Shown here: positions 1 through 9,489 of the stretch, one piece after another
How the letters are laid out: each line of letters opens with the position of its first letter
Numbering within the stretch: the first letter of the stretch is position 1
NCBI GenBank assembly: GCA_009993045.1
Contig: JAACUG010000063.1
Span: forward strand, 1 to 64,000
Reading direction: 5' to 3'
From: Cyanobacteria bacterium CG_2015-22_32_23
GTDB taxonomy: Bacteria; Cyanobacteriota; Cyanobacteriia; Cyanobacteriales; Cyanobacteriaceae
Length of the DNA: 64,000 bases
Made by a program: the position numbers and the translations under genes
Notes under the pieces: model-generated
Databases searched by the model: none
Told to the model about the DNA's origin: nothing
Seen by the model: the letters and a program-made list of their open reading frames with translations, nothing else

Positions 1-60
1 TCAGAAGATAAAGATTTTCTATATCTGAATAAAAGTTAGATATAATTCAAGTATTGTTTT

Positions 61-575
61 TTACGAACTACATGATGACGTGCGGAATGTGGGTTCTAAT
101 TGTCGTTTCGGTATTTTTCCCCAGTATTTTCTTTGATTAGTTCTTCTGTTTGTTCAAAACCATTAAATGCCACTGCTTGTGATACTTTTTGTGCTAGTCC
201 ATGAGAATATTTTTCTACGGGTAAATTTAATTCCCCATCTAAGGGATGAAGACTGGTTATTTTTCTTCCCCCATAACCAATTCGATTTACTGTCACTTCC
301 CCCAAAATCGTCATTAGTGTTCTGGAATGATGACGTTTATGAGTTCTTTTTTCTTCATCGATTCCGAAACATTCTTCTTCAATCTCATCCTCTTGACGAC
401 TATCTAAATATCCTTGTAATAGTCTTCTCAATAATTCATTACCATTTGTCCAGAGATTTTTTTCTAAATCACTATGTTGAATTCCATAGACACTCTCTGA
501 ATTTAACCAGCAGATAATATCTTCAAACAATTCTCTTGCTTGGGAAAAACACTTATTTTGTTGGAAATTCTCCAT
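61..575 (-). pseudogene. ISKra4-type transposase, N-terminal remnant
   Basis: The first 150 or so residues read like the N-terminal part of ISKra4-family transposases: a helical start, an RTHKRHHSRTLMTILGEV stretch and an SLHPLDGELNLPVEKYSHGL stretch typical of that family. The open frame then ends prematurely after TGEK. Another frame continues with IPKRQLE, the expected family motif, until a stop at 61-63. The T-run at 114-118 is the likely frameshift site, since one extra A on the coding strand restores the frame. The catalytic C-terminal domain is absent. The short GTGCGG at 80-85 recurs inverted at 640-645 and may be what is left of the ends, but six bases prove little. Dead element. Confidence 0.8.
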
Positions 576-650
576 TTATTTTATTCCTATGACCTTAAAT
601 ATTGTTCTTATTTTATGTAATTATCTATCTTGAAAAGAACCGCACCCAAA

Positions 651-3600
651 TTAATTAGATATTTTTTGACGACATTCTTCCGCCTGTGGAAGATATCCGC
701 CTTTTTCATAATATTTAACTGCCGTTTCAAAGTCATTCATTTTGATACATACTAAAGCGGCTTTTTCCCACTTTTCGAGATATTGCCAAAGTTGCGCCGC
801 TTCTTCCCATTTTTTTTGATATTCACAAATAGTAGCTAATTTTTCCCAATTGGCAGTTTTTCGCCAACATTCTTCTGCTTTCTCCCAATCTTGACATTTT
901 TCATAACAAATAGCGGCTTTGTCAATTTCATTATTTAATAACCATGCTTTACCAGCATCTTCCCATTTTTCTTGATATTCACAAACCATGGCTAATTTTT
1001 CCCATTTCCATAATTTTCGCCAACATTCCTCCGCATTACTCCATTTTTCTGCTTTTTCATAACAAATAGCAGCTTTTTCTGTTTGATTAACTCTTAAATA
1101 AGAAGATGCAGCTAACTCCCATGCTTGTAGTTGTTCACACACATGAGCAAATTTTTCCCAATTCTGGGATTTTTCCCAATATTTAGCAGCTTTCTCCCAA
1201 TCTTGACAGTTTTCATAACAAAGAGCTGCTTTTTCTAATTGATTTGCCTGTAACCAATCATAAGCTGCTTTTTGCCATGTTCCCTGTTGTTTACAAGCAT
1301 TCTCCACTTTTTCCCAGTTTTTTAACTTTTGCCAACAATCTTCAGCTAATCGCCAATGTTTTCCTTCTTCATAACATAAGGCTGCTTTCTCAATGTCACC
1401 GTAATTATGCCAACAATTACCAGCTTTTTCCCATAGTGTTAATTTTTCCCATATTTGGGCGGCTTCTTCCCATTTTTCTTGTTTTTCTAAGGTTTTAGCG
1501 AGAAAATCACTTTTTTGTAACTGACGCCAACATTTTTCAGCTAAATGCCAACATTCTCCTTCTTCATAACAAAAAGCGGCTTTTTCTGTTTCACCAATGT
1601 TTTCCCAAGCTAATCCAGCTTTATGCCATTCTCCTAAATTTTCCCAACTTTCAGCGGCTTCTTGCCATTTTCCTTGTTTTTCACAAGCTAAGATAATCCT
1701 AGCCCAATTTTTCGCTTCTAACCAACATTTTTCGGCTTTTTCCCACTCTTGACATTGTTCGTAACACAAGGCTTCTAATTCGTTAGGATTGGTTTTACTC
1801 CATGCGCAAGCAGCCGATTGCCATTTATTTTGTTGTTGTAATGAAATAGCGACAAAACCCCAATAACCCAACTCTAACCATAATTTTTCTGCTTGATGCC
1901 ATTGATTTGCTTTTTGATAACATAAAGCCGCTTTCTCAATTTCAGCCATTTTTAACCATGTTTGAGCCGCTAAATCCCAATTTTCCTCAGATTCATAAGA
2001 TAACGCCAATTCTTGCCAATTACCTAACTCTTCCCAGCATTTTTGTGCAGAAGCCCATTTTTGTGCTTTTTGCCAACACAAAGCCGCTTTTTCTACATCC
2101 CCTTGTTTTTGCCAACAATTACCAGCTTTTTCCCACTGTTGCGACTCTTCCCAAATTAAAGCCACTTTATCCCATTTTTCTAATTTTGTCCACATTTTAA
2201 TGGCGGCAGAAATTTGTTGATGTTGGCGATAATATTTATCTGCTAATTCATAATATTTATCTCTTTGTAAAACTAAGTTTTTTTCTCCACATTCATCTCC
2301 AGCTAACTCCCATTGATTATCTCTTTCTAAACATCTTAATTTACCTTCAAAATCTTTAGCTTTCTCATAACAAAATTTAGCTAATTTATAATCATTTTCC
2401 TTTTCAAAATAAAGTCCTTTTTTTTGCCATTCTTCAGAATCTATTACTGCCCATTTTGCTAACCAAAGTTTTTTATCTACTTCATTCCAACAATTAATTG
2501 CTTCATCAAAAATACCTAATTTATTCCAAATATCTCCTGCTTTACCCCAATTTCCTTGCTCTTCTTCTAATAAAGCCTCAACTTTTGCTGCACCAATTAT
2601 ATTATCATAACGATGATATATTTGACTAGCTATTTGATAAGATTTATCGCTACCTTTGTGAAGATAATTCTCCGTCATTAATGAGATTTCTGCTTCTAAA
2701 TATTTATTCTCAAATAATGATTCTAATTCCGTTTCATATCCCCACTCAATTAAATTACTTATATTAGGTAAACTCCAAATTTCATCAATATTTTGATCAT
2801 AAAAAAATAACTTTTTCTTCGCTAAATTAGTACAGGAATAAAGGTAATTATACTTTAGTTTATCATAAGATTCATGATCCAGTGAATTATGTTCTTTTAA
2901 CATAGCAATTTTTGTAAACATTTTCCAGATTAAAACTTCTTCAAATTCTAAATCATTAATATTATCAAAATGTAAAATTCTTTCGCTATCTTCAGGAAAC
3001 ATTGCTGTCAATTTATTTCTTTCTTCCTCGTCAAAAACTACTATGGCACTATTAATACTAATATTAGATTTTGATAGTAAAAAATTTGTGCTAATATCTG
3101 CAATAACTAAAATTTTATCCTGGGATTTTATCCAAGAATAATGATGAATATTTTCCCCTGACAAATTAGCAACAATAACGCCCAAATTAGTTATATTATC
3201 AGTATAATTAAAATTATAATTTAATTCTGTCTGTTCGATTAATTCTCTAATAATTCTCCATGCTGGTAATTTATGATAAGATTCTACTAAAATCTTTTTA
3301 ACTCTATTCCAAGTAATATTATTTTGATTAAAACTGATTTGATTATTTCCCACTAAAAATATTTGAGGAAGATAATTTTCTTCTTGATTAATTTTTAATA
3401 ATTTAAGAGAAAATTGTATTTGTAATTCTGTAAATTTATCAATTCCGTCAATATAAATAGACTCATATTCTCCTTGATAATTGTCAGGTAACTTATTTAA
3501 AAGATACCGAGTTAAATCTAAATCATCCCAGTAATTTTGTAATTTTAGCCATTCTTGATACTGAGTTGCTAAATTATAAATTGATTCAAAATCGGTATTT

Positions 3601-4577
3601 TTAGGTAATAAACTTTGATTTTTTATAGCTAAATATTCTGGTAAAGAGATTAATCCACTATTACTTTTAATTGCTTTTATTGAGCCTTTAATAATATATC
3701 TAATTTCTTGCCATAAATCTTCAGCTTTTAGAATAAATATTTTTTTAGTTTTGAAAAATTGCTCAGTAAATTTATGTAAAGTTATTTGTCTTTGTGCTAA
3801 AAATTTTTGCGTGAAGATAAGAGGATATTTTTCCATAATAGTTTGAATTAATAACAAATAGTGATAAAAATTAATATGATCATTTAAAGTTATACTATTA
3901 CTAATTTTTTTCGCATCTTTTGCTAAGAATTTATTTTCCCCAAGATAAAGTATTTTTTCTTGGCCATTTTTACTTAAGATATTACCTTTTTTTATAGCTG
4001 AATAAATAGCAGTTTTAGTTTTTCCCGTGCCATAGTTACCAATTATAAATTTTGGTAAAAGATTTTCATCATTAATTATTTTGTATTGTTGATTAGATAA
4101 TAATATAGAATTATTTAAAGAATCTTCTAAAGGAAAATAACACCAAAAATCATCATCATTTAAACTTAAATCTTGTGGTTTAAATAGATATTCATTACTA
4201 AATAAACTATTAATTTCTATTAGGTTAATTTCTTTAACAATATCTATATTTTCAAAAACAAATTTTTGATTATTCTCCATTTTTAAAGGATAATCTTTAA
4301 TATCTTTTGAATTAACTAAATCTATTATTTTGATAATTAATTCTTGTCTTTCTGATTTTAATAAAACTGTTAATATTTTTAAGTCTTCCCTATAGGTAAA
4401 ATTTATAATTATTACTGAATCATGTTTATATATCGTAGAAATTTTTTCCTGAGATTCTGAGGATAGAATTATTGAATAAAGATTATTAAGAAAATTATTT
4501 TGACATAAAGAAGATAAAGAATTTAATTTTACCCAAACACGGTTAGAAAAACTTATTATGGAATCTGTAGAGTTCAT
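651..4577 (-). CDS. Degenerate SF1 (UvrD-like) NTPase with W-rich helical repeats
   Basis: 1308 residues; no characterised homologue recognised. Residues about 160-190 hold a Q-motif-like SNQQYKII and a Walker A GNYGTGKT. A motif II counterpart lies near 376-384 (YIDGIDKFT, where active helicases have DEAQ), a motif III-like LVGNNQ near 408-413, a motif V-like DLEFEEVLIW near 542-551 and a motif VI-like YLYSCTNLAKK near 578-588 in place of YVALTRA. The order is that of UvrD-type SF1 helicases, but the Walker B glutamate and the motif VI arginine look lost. From about residue 650 to the end the protein is a helical repeat of about 13-residue units built on W-x-x-A and A-x-x-C/Y patterns, as in the helicase-plus-repeat layout of TRANK1-like proteins. 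No signal peptide or membrane segment. It may bind a nucleotide or act as a sensor or scaffold; that is inference. Monocistronic, next to an IS remnant. Confidence 0.7.
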   Translation of the reverse strand: MNSTDSIISFSNRVWVKLNSLSSLCQNNFLNNLYSIILSSESQEKISTIYKHDSVIIINFTYREDLKILTVLLKSERQELIIKIIDLVNSKDIKDYPLKMENNQKFVFENIDIVKEINLIEINSLFSNEYLFKPQDLSLNDDDFWCYFPLEDSLNNSILLSNQQYKIINDENLLPKFIIGNYGTGKTKTAIYSAIKKGNILSKNGQEKILYLGENKFLAKDAKKISNSITLNDHINFYHYLLLIQTIMEKYPLIFTQKFLAQRQITLHKFTEQFFKTKKIFILKAEDLWQEIRYIIKGSIKAIKSNSGLISLPEYLAIKNQSLLPKNTDFESIYNLATQYQEWLKLQNYWDDLDLTRYLLNKLPDNYQGEYESIYIDGIDKFTELQIQFSLKLLKINQEENYLPQIFLVGNNQISFNQNNITWNRVKKILVESYHKLPAWRIIRELIEQTELNYNFNYTDNITNLGVIVANLSGENIHHYSWIKSQDKILVIADISTNFLLSKSNISINSAIVVFDEEERNKLTAMFPEDSERILHFDNINDLEFEEVLIWKMFTKIAMLKEHNSLDHESYDKLKYNYLYSCTNLAKKKLFFYDQNIDEIWSLPNISNLIEWGYETELESLFENKYLEAEISLMTENYLHKGSDKSYQIASQIYHRYDNIIGAAKVEALLEEEQGNWGKAGDIWNKLGIFDEAINCWNEVDKKLWLAKWAVIDSEEWQKKGLYFEKENDYKLAKFCYEKAKDFEGKLRCLERDNQWELAGDECGEKNLVLQRDKYYELADKYYRQHQQISAAIKMWTKLEKWDKVALIWEESQQWEKAGNCWQKQGDVEKAALCWQKAQKWASAQKCWEELGNWQELALSYESEENWDLAAQTWLKMAEIEKAALCYQKANQWHQAEKLWLELGYWGFVAISLQQQNKWQSAACAWSKTNPNELEALCYEQCQEWEKAEKCWLEAKNWARIILACEKQGKWQEAAESWENLGEWHKAGLAWENIGETEKAAFCYEEGECWHLAEKCWRQLQKSDFLAKTLEKQEKWEEAAQIWEKLTLWEKAGNCWHNYGDIEKAALCYEEGKHWRLAEDCWQKLKNWEKVENACKQQGTWQKAAYDWLQANQLEKAALCYENCQDWEKAAKYWEKSQNWEKFAHVCEQLQAWELAASSYLRVNQTEKAAICYEKAEKWSNAEECWRKLWKWEKLAMVCEYQEKWEDAGKAWLLNNEIDKAAICYEKCQDWEKAEECWRKTANWEKLATICEYQKKWEEAAQLWQYLEKWEKAALVCIKMNDFETAVKYYEKGGYLPQAEECRQKISN
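660..2250 (-). repeat. 39-bp-phased coding repeat array
   Basis: The 3' half of the W-repeat gene is a DNA-level repeat. A recurring TCATAACA-like anchor lies at 901, 1057, 1213, 1369, 1564, 1759 and 1915. The gaps are 156, 156, 156, 195, 195 and 156 bp, all multiples of 39 bp (13 codons). The usual super-unit is therefore four 13-residue helices (52 residues), with five-helix units in the middle. Confidence 0.85.
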
Positions 4578-4906
4578 AATTTGGTAAAAGTATATTTTAA
4601 AAATATCAAAGAGGATTATCTTTCTAGTATAAATTAAGTAACGACAAGGTTAACAGAAAAAAAGTATTTTTTACAAAATCTCTAAAACATCTCCTATTTT
4701 CAGAGTACTAATTTTTATAATTTCAGATATGATCAAAGTACCATACATTAGATAAATAGTTTATCAGCTTTTATGGATTATTTTTCTCCTCCATAGTAAT
4801 CTTTTCCTTAATTAATGATAAAATTTCTTTAAATTATATTCCTGATAATTTACTATTTTATTCTCTTAACTATCAATAATAATATAATACAATTAAACCT
4901 TCTTTT
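4578..4906. other. Intergenic, divergent promoter region
   Basis: AT-rich spacer between two divergently transcribed genes, so promoters for both should lie here. I found no tRNA, credible small gene or strong hairpin. Confidence 0.5.
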
Positions 4907-6073
4907 ATGGCTAATAAAACCAAAATATCTGTCATTATTCCCGATTTATCATCTCAAGGTACTACCAGAGGTTACGTTATCGCTCAAGGTTTACAAAAAC
5001 TGGGTTATCAGGTAAATATTTTCGGTTTTTTGTATGGAGAACAGATATACCCTGAACCTCCTTATTCATTACCTATTACTTACTTTCACGGTGTTAATTT
5101 ATCTAGTTTTATAACAACAGCTTTAAATTTTATGACAGAAATTGATGGAGATATATTATATATAATTAAACCTCAATTAAGTAGCTTTGCTATGGGATTA
5201 GTTAAAGCATGGCGCAGTAAAAAACCAATAATTTTAGATATTGATGATTGGGAGATGGCAAATTTTGGTGGGGATAATTGGCAATATCAAGGAAATTTAA
5301 TTAGCGATATTTTTAGTAACCATAGTGAGTTAAAAAAACCGCAAAATCCTTTATATATTAAATGGTTAGAAAAACTCATAGATAAAGTAAACGGTATCAC
5401 CCTTAGCAGTAAATTTTTAGAATATCGTTATGGTGGAACTTATCTTCCTAATGTCAAAGATACAGATTTATTTAATCCTAGTAATTTTGATCCTATCGCT
5501 ATTCGGTCAAAATACGGCTTATCAGATTATAAACTATTAATGTTTACGGGTACACCAAAACCAGATCAAGGATTAGAAGATATACTTACCGCCTTAGATA
5601 CTTTAAATCAACAAGACATAAAATTGGTATTAGTAGGAGGAAATCAAAATCAATCTGCTTATATTCATACTTTAACGGATAAATGGGGACGTTGGATCAT
5701 CAAAATTCCACCTCAAGCCTTCGATGATATGCCAGAATTTATCGCTATGAGTCATATTATTGTGGTAACACCGAGAGACGATTTAACTAATATTGCTAAA
5801 TTTCCTTTAGAATTAATTGAAGGAATGGCTATGGCAAAACCGATTATTGCGACAAAAGTAGGCGAAATTCCTCGCATTATAGAAGATACAGGGTATTTAA
5901 TTCCTCCCTCCTCTCCTGAAGCTATTTCTCAACAAATTAATCTTATTTTTGCCGATTATCCTCAAGCCCAAAGTAAAGGTAATTTAGCAAGGGAACATTG
6001 TTTGCGCAATTATACCATGGGAAATCTTACCACAACTTTAACACAAGTGCTCAACTTAATTGTTGTCAAATAA
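4907..6073 (+). CDS. Glycosyltransferase, GT4-like (GT-B fold)
   Basis: 388 residues. The N-terminal half starts with an ISVIIPDLSSQGTTRG Rossmann strand and loop. The C-terminal half has the nucleotide-sugar site typical of group 1 glycosyltransferases: LLMFTGTPKPDQGLEDIL near 205-222 and the E-x7-E-like region LELIEGMAMAKPIIATKVGE near 303-322. It probably transfers a sugar from a nucleotide donor to a lipid, polysaccharide or protein acceptor on the cytoplasmic side; the acceptor cannot be read from sequence. It stands alone, convergent with the NAD kinase gene 5 bp away. Confidence 0.8.
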   Translation: MANKTKISVIIPDLSSQGTTRGYVIAQGLQKLGYQVNIFGFLYGEQIYPEPPYSLPITYFHGVNLSSFITTALNFMTEIDGDILYIIKPQLSSFAMGLVKAWRSKKPIILDIDDWEMANFGGDNWQYQGNLISDIFSNHSELKKPQNPLYIKWLEKLIDKVNGITLSSKFLEYRYGGTYLPNVKDTDLFNPSNFDPIAIRSKYGLSDYKLLMFTGTPKPDQGLEDILTALDTLNQQDIKLVLVGGNQNQSAYIHTLTDKWGRWIIKIPPQAFDDMPEFIAMSHIIVVTPRDDLTNIAKFPLELIEGMAMAKPIIATKVGEIPRIIEDTGYLIPPSSPEAISQQINLIFADYPQAQSKGNLAREHCLRNYTMGNLTTTLTQVLNLIVVK

Positions 6074-6078
6074 ATTTT

Positions 6079-6996
6079 TTACGGTAATTCTACCGATGTT
6101 GGTTTAGCTATATGAGGTAAACCCCAACCTAGTTTTTCTCTGAGAATACGGAAAAATTCAGGGGATTGTAAACGAATAAACTTAACATCATAAGGCGATC
6201 GCATAATATGAACTTGATCATCAGGTAGTATATAACAACCAGCATTACCATCAACTACCATCACCATTTGATTAGGAGTAGCGGGGAAAATGGTTACAAG
6301 TTCTTTATCAGAGAATACTAAAGCACGAGAAGCCAGAGAATGGGGGCAAATGGGGGCAAGTTGAAATACTGGTACGTCAGGGGTTACAACAGGCCCTCCA
6401 GCACTTAAAGAATAAGCAGTTGAGCCTGTAGGAGTAGAAATAATAACCCCATCTGCCGCAATATCCACGGGGGAGTGTCTGCCAATGGCAATTTCAAAAT
6501 GACACATACTTGTTAGTGGCTCTCTATGAACTACAACTTCATTCAAACATAGAGCTTCCCATAAAGCAATATCCTCACGAATAACCGTAACTTTCATCAT
6601 CGAGCGTGTTTCTATTTCGTATTTGCCCCTTAAAACTTGCTCTAATGCCGTAGAAAGTTGATTTAGATAAATTTCGGTCAAAAATCCTAAGTGTCCTGTA
6701 TTGACTGTTAAAAGAGGGATATTGTGAGGTGCAACTTGTCGAGAAGCGGATAAAACTGTACCATCACCTCCTAAGACGATGGCAAAACTCATGTCTTTAT
6801 CAAATCCAGGGGGCGCAATTTGTTCGATAGGACTATGACACACAGGGCGATGAGGATAAGAGTATCCTAAAATACCAGCATAACCAGTAGCTAAATAAAC
6901 TTGATAACCTTGACTTTCTAATTGCTTTTGTAAGTCTTCTGCCACTTGACAAGCAATAGGTTTTATATCGTTGTAAATTACGCCGATTTTGGGCAT
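6079..6996 (-). CDS. nadK: NAD kinase
   Basis: 305 residues; ATP-dependent phosphorylation of NAD to NADP in the cytosol. The diagnostic GGDGTVL (catalytic Asp) lies near residues 76-82, followed by the [15 protein letters not shown] signature and the C-terminal VVDGNAG region. The ATG at 6996 is chosen over an upstream TTG because AGGAAG sits about eight bases before it. Cyanobacteria usually carry two NAD kinases; this sequence does not say which one this is. Confidence 0.95.
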   Translation of the reverse strand: MPKIGVIYNDIKPIACQVAEDLQKQLESQGYQVYLATGYAGILGYSYPHRPVCHSPIEQIAPPGFDKDMSFAIVLGGDGTVLSASRQVAPHNIPLLTVNTGHLGFLTEIYLNQLSTALEQVLRGKYEIETRSMMKVTVIREDIALWEALCLNEVVVHREPLTSMCHFEIAIGRHSPVDIAADGVIISTPTGSTAYSLSAGGPVVTPDVPVFQLAPICPHSLASRALVFSDKELVTIFPATPNQMVMVVDGNAGCYILPDDQVHIMRSPYDVKFIRLQSPEFFRILREKLGWGLPHIAKPTSVELP

Positions 6997-7233
6997 CAAT
7001 AATTCTTCCTAGTTATAATGGGTATTATCTTTTGAGTAAAGTTACTACTTCTAGTGTAATCCTCACTTTTTTACTCAATGGACAAAAGTTTTCCTTGTTT
7101 TGTAACAATTGGAATGAGATTGAGTTACTAATAATAGTTTATCAGAACTTGTCCAATTTGAATAGTTGATCAGTAATAAAAATTAATAAAAAATATGACT
7201 TTATTACTTCTGTTTGTGATAAATTATTCTTTT

Positions 7234-7261
7234 ATCAGGTGTCAAGTATCAGGTGTCAAGT
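7234..7261. repeat. Tandem 14-mer, two copies
   Basis: ATCAGGTGTCAAGT is repeated exactly twice, followed by a partial third copy. This resembles the short tandemly repeated heptamers (STRR) of cyanobacterial intergenic DNA. Confidence 0.8.
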
Positions 7262-7288
7262 CTCAAGTATTAGGGAAAACATAAATTT

Positions 7289-7381
7289 ATAACCAATTTA
7301 ATTATTAATTCTTATAATCCCTGTAGTGCCAACTTGATAATGTTTATTTTATCTGAATTTGTCCTAACCACTGTAGAGAAG
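7289..7381 (-). repeat. Dispersed intergenic element A, copy 1
   Basis: Read on the minus strand, this matches 21709-21814 read on the plus strand. Shared blocks include CTACAGT, AAATTCAGATAA, GGCACTA and AGAATTAA-AATTAAATT-GTTATA in the same order. The other copy carries an expanded 9-bp tandem repeat in the middle. Confidence 0.7.
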
Positions 7382-7416
7382 CCTAAAATATCAAGATGGT
7401 ATAAGAAGAAAGTAAT

Positions 7417-8616
7417 TTATAATTTTTTGGGTGGTTTTGCTATTTTTAATTTAATTAAAATTGCTTCTAATTGTTTGATAAACTTACTATCTTTTCGATA
7501 AATTTGATCATTCCCACTAGGATATAAATTATAGGGAGAAAAAGGGTTGTTTTCTAAGAAAGAAAATGCTTGAAGAAATTGTGTTGGTGTCGCTTTTATC
7601 GGTGAGGAAAAATGAGCGGGGATAATCTGATTAAAATCCCATGTAGAAATTATAGTTGCCCAATTAATCACTTCTTTTGGCGCTTGAGGTAAAATTAATG
7701 TTTCAAGTATCGGTGCAACTAATGGTATTTCTCGATTAGCAATAGCTTGAAAAGATGTTTGCCAATTTTTTTGCCAACGAAAAGGATATAAGCCGAAATA
7801 GTTACTAAAAGAGCGATTAGGTGCGTTAATAGCTTCTTGAATTAACTGTTTAATGGTGGTTATTTTAACCATACTAGGGCGAAAATAAAGAGCAAATAAA
7901 CAAATTCTTTGCCAACCCTTGAGACGATTTTCCGCAGTATTTTCCAGATTATCTAAAGCTGTTTCTCTACCATGAAAAAGTAAAGGAAAGGGATTTAACT
8001 GTAAAATTTCGGGGGGATGTTGGGGAATTTTCACCACCGCATCGGTAACTAATAAGATTTTAGTTTCTTTATGTAATAAAGCGACTTCTACAAACGAACC
8101 TTTAGTTAAATCGATGTCTAAAATGTGATATTGAAACTCATCAGCAAAAGGAGATTCACGAAAATCTAAAGGTAAAAATTTTGTGCGTTGAGAAGGAAAA
8201 CCAAGCCATGTTAAAGGTAAATTAAGAGGAAAACTCCATTGACTAGGCGCACTCCAGACTTCGGCAGTGGGGAAAAAATGAGCAAAAGGGCCAACAAAAA
8301 TTTTATGCTCTAACCCTGAGCTGGTAGAGTGAATAATATACTTAACTTTTCCGTGACAATTTTCTAATTCTTGTACTAGATTAACGCATTCTTTCGTAGG
8401 TGCTACAGGACAATAGACTAATAAGCCTCCCTTGGCTAATCTAATGATAGTCATGCGAATAGGCACAACAGCATATAATAAACCATGAGGTTGATCAAAA
8501 GTCCAAACAGTATCTTTAATTACTTCTTGTCTTAAAGTGGGGCGTTGTTGATAAGGATAAAGAGGTAGTAAAAACCAATAATCCCAATTTTGCTCTTTTT
8601 TGTTGTTTGCATTCAT
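7417..8616 (-). CDS. DUF4336 protein
   Basis: About 399 residues. The N-terminal half matches the cyanobacterial/plastid DUF4336 family (TVWTFDQPHG, RMTIIRLAKGGLLVYCPVAPT, IIHSTSSGLEHKIFVGPFA), a diverged metallo-beta-lactamase-like fold of unknown function. The C-terminal part ends in a lysine-rich tail. The ATG at 8616 is preferred because the in-frame ATG at 8643 lies inside a dispersed palindromic repeat (8631-8672), so the extra nine residues are probably repeat-derived. No signal peptide or membrane segment is obvious. Confidence 0.75.
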   Translation of the reverse strand: MNANNKKEQNWDYWFLLPLYPYQQRPTLRQEVIKDTVWTFDQPHGLLYAVVPIRMTIIRLAKGGLLVYCPVAPTKECVNLVQELENCHGKVKYIIHSTSSGLEHKIFVGPFAHFFPTAEVWSAPSQWSFPLNLPLTWLGFPSQRTKFLPLDFRESPFADEFQYHILDIDLTKGSFVEVALLHKETKILLVTDAVVKIPQHPPEILQLNPFPLLFHGRETALDNLENTAENRLKGWQRICLFALYFRPSMVKITTIKQLIQEAINAPNRSFSNYFGLYPFRWQKNWQTSFQAIANREIPLVAPILETLILPQAPKEVINWATIISTWDFNQIIPAHFSSPIKATPTQFLQAFSFLENNPFSPYNLYPSGNDQIYRKDSKFIKQLEAILIKLKIAKPPKKL

Positions 8617-8630
8617 AGGATAAATTTGCC

Positions 8631-8672
8631 TATAAATCCCCAATTATGGGGACTTTTTTCTCAAAACTTGAG
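8631..8672. repeat. CCCCAAT-ATTGGGG palindromic repeat
   Basis: Contains TAAATCCCCAATTATGGGG followed by ACTTTTTT. It matches the two copies inside uvrA (40005-40131) in the same order. It belongs to a palindromic repeat type common in cyanobacterial intergenic DNA. It lies across the 5' end of the DUF4336 gene. Confidence 0.75.
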
Positions 8673-8694
8673 GGAAGAAGGCGATATTTTCAGA

Positions 8695-9252
8695 TTATTG
8701 AATTCCTAACAATTCCACGTCAAAAATTAAAGTAGCGTTAGGAGGAATTGCACCACCTGCACCCCTAGCACCATAACCTAAATCTGGTGGAATGATCAAA
8801 GTAGTTTTAGAACCGACGCTCATACTAGCTACTCCTTCATCCCATCCTTTTATAACTTGCCCTACACCAATAGTAAAGGTAAAAGGTTGATTGCGATCAA
8901 GTGAACTATCAAATTTTTTGCCTCTTTTAAAGCCTTCTTCTGCTAAGTAACCTGTGTAATTTACTGTTACTTTTTGTCCTCTTTGGGGGTTAACTCCATC
9001 TCCTGCTACAGTTTCAATAGACTTTAAGCCTGTAGAAGAAGTTTGTGCGGTTGATAAATCTATATCCATTTTTCCTTTCGGTTTAAGTTGACTAGCGTCT
9101 GCGATTAAAGACACATTTTGAGTTAGTGTAACATTGTTTGTACCTATTTCTTCCGCTATGGCTTCTGGTTTATTGTTATTAAAAATAAGGGAAATTATTA
9201 AAAATACTCCACAAACCAGAACAATTCCCATGCTAAATATAATCGGTTTCAT
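8695..9252 (-). CDS. FKBP-type peptidyl-prolyl isomerase
   Basis: 185 residues. A short N-terminal hydrophobic anchor (IIFSMGIVLVCGVFLIISLIF) is followed by a linker and a complete FKBP domain over about the last 110 residues: GQKVTVNYTGYL, KFDSSLDRNQPFTFTIG, VIKGWDEGV, IPPDLGYGARGAG and IPPNATLIFDVELLGI. It should speed prolyl folding outside the cytoplasm (thylakoid lumen or periplasm), membrane-tethered or secreted. The ATG at 9252 is used. The frame stays open upstream only because it runs through a purine-rich tandem repeat, which translates to improbable P/S/F/L-rich sequence. Confidence 0.9.
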   Translation of the reverse strand: MKPIIFSMGIVLVCGVFLIISLIFNNNKPEAIAEEIGTNNVTLTQNVSLIADASQLKPKGKMDIDLSTAQTSSTGLKSIETVAGDGVNPQRGQKVTVNYTGYLAEEGFKRGKKFDSSLDRNQPFTFTIGVGQVIKGWDEGVASMSVGSKTTLIIPPDLGYGARGAGGAIPPNATLIFDVELLGIQ

Positions 9253-9346
9253 GTTCAATTTATTATGAGGGTCAATTATTAATTGTCTATCACAACTTCT
9301 CCTTTGTCTATTACAAACCTGAATTAGACACAAAATTTTCAATAAC

Positions 9347-9449
9347 GATAGGAGATAGGAGTTAGGAAGGAAATGGGGAGATAGGAAGGAAATAGGAAGA
9401 TGGGAAGGAAATGGGGAGATGGGAAGAAAATGGGGAGATAGGGGGATGG
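9347..9449. repeat. Purine-rich heptad tandem array
   Basis: Imperfect repeats of units such as GGAAGGA, AATGGGG and AGATAGG (about 21 bp per full cycle), lying 95-200 bp upstream of the FKBP start. STRR-like, with strong purine/pyrimidine strand asymmetry. Confidence 0.8.
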
Positions 9450-9489
9450 TAAAAATAATTGATTTAAACCTTATCAATCAAGAAATTTT

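Larger units (their letters stand above)
6997..7416. other. Repeat-rich intergenic region
   Basis: About 420 bp upstream of nadK and downstream of the DUF4336 gene, both on the minus strand. It holds a 14-bp tandem duplication (7234-7261) and one copy of a dispersed element (7289-7381), listed separately. No gene was found. Confidence 0.6.

Noticed and set aside
1244-2200. Plus-strand open frames opposite the W-repeat gene
   Set aside because: They follow the repeat periodicity of the minus-strand gene and lack starts, ribosome sites or family likeness; shadows.
9253-9477. 75-residue N-terminal extension of the FKBP protein
   Set aside because: It is a translation of the purine-rich tandem array plus spacer; the ATG at 9252 gives a normal membrane anchor.
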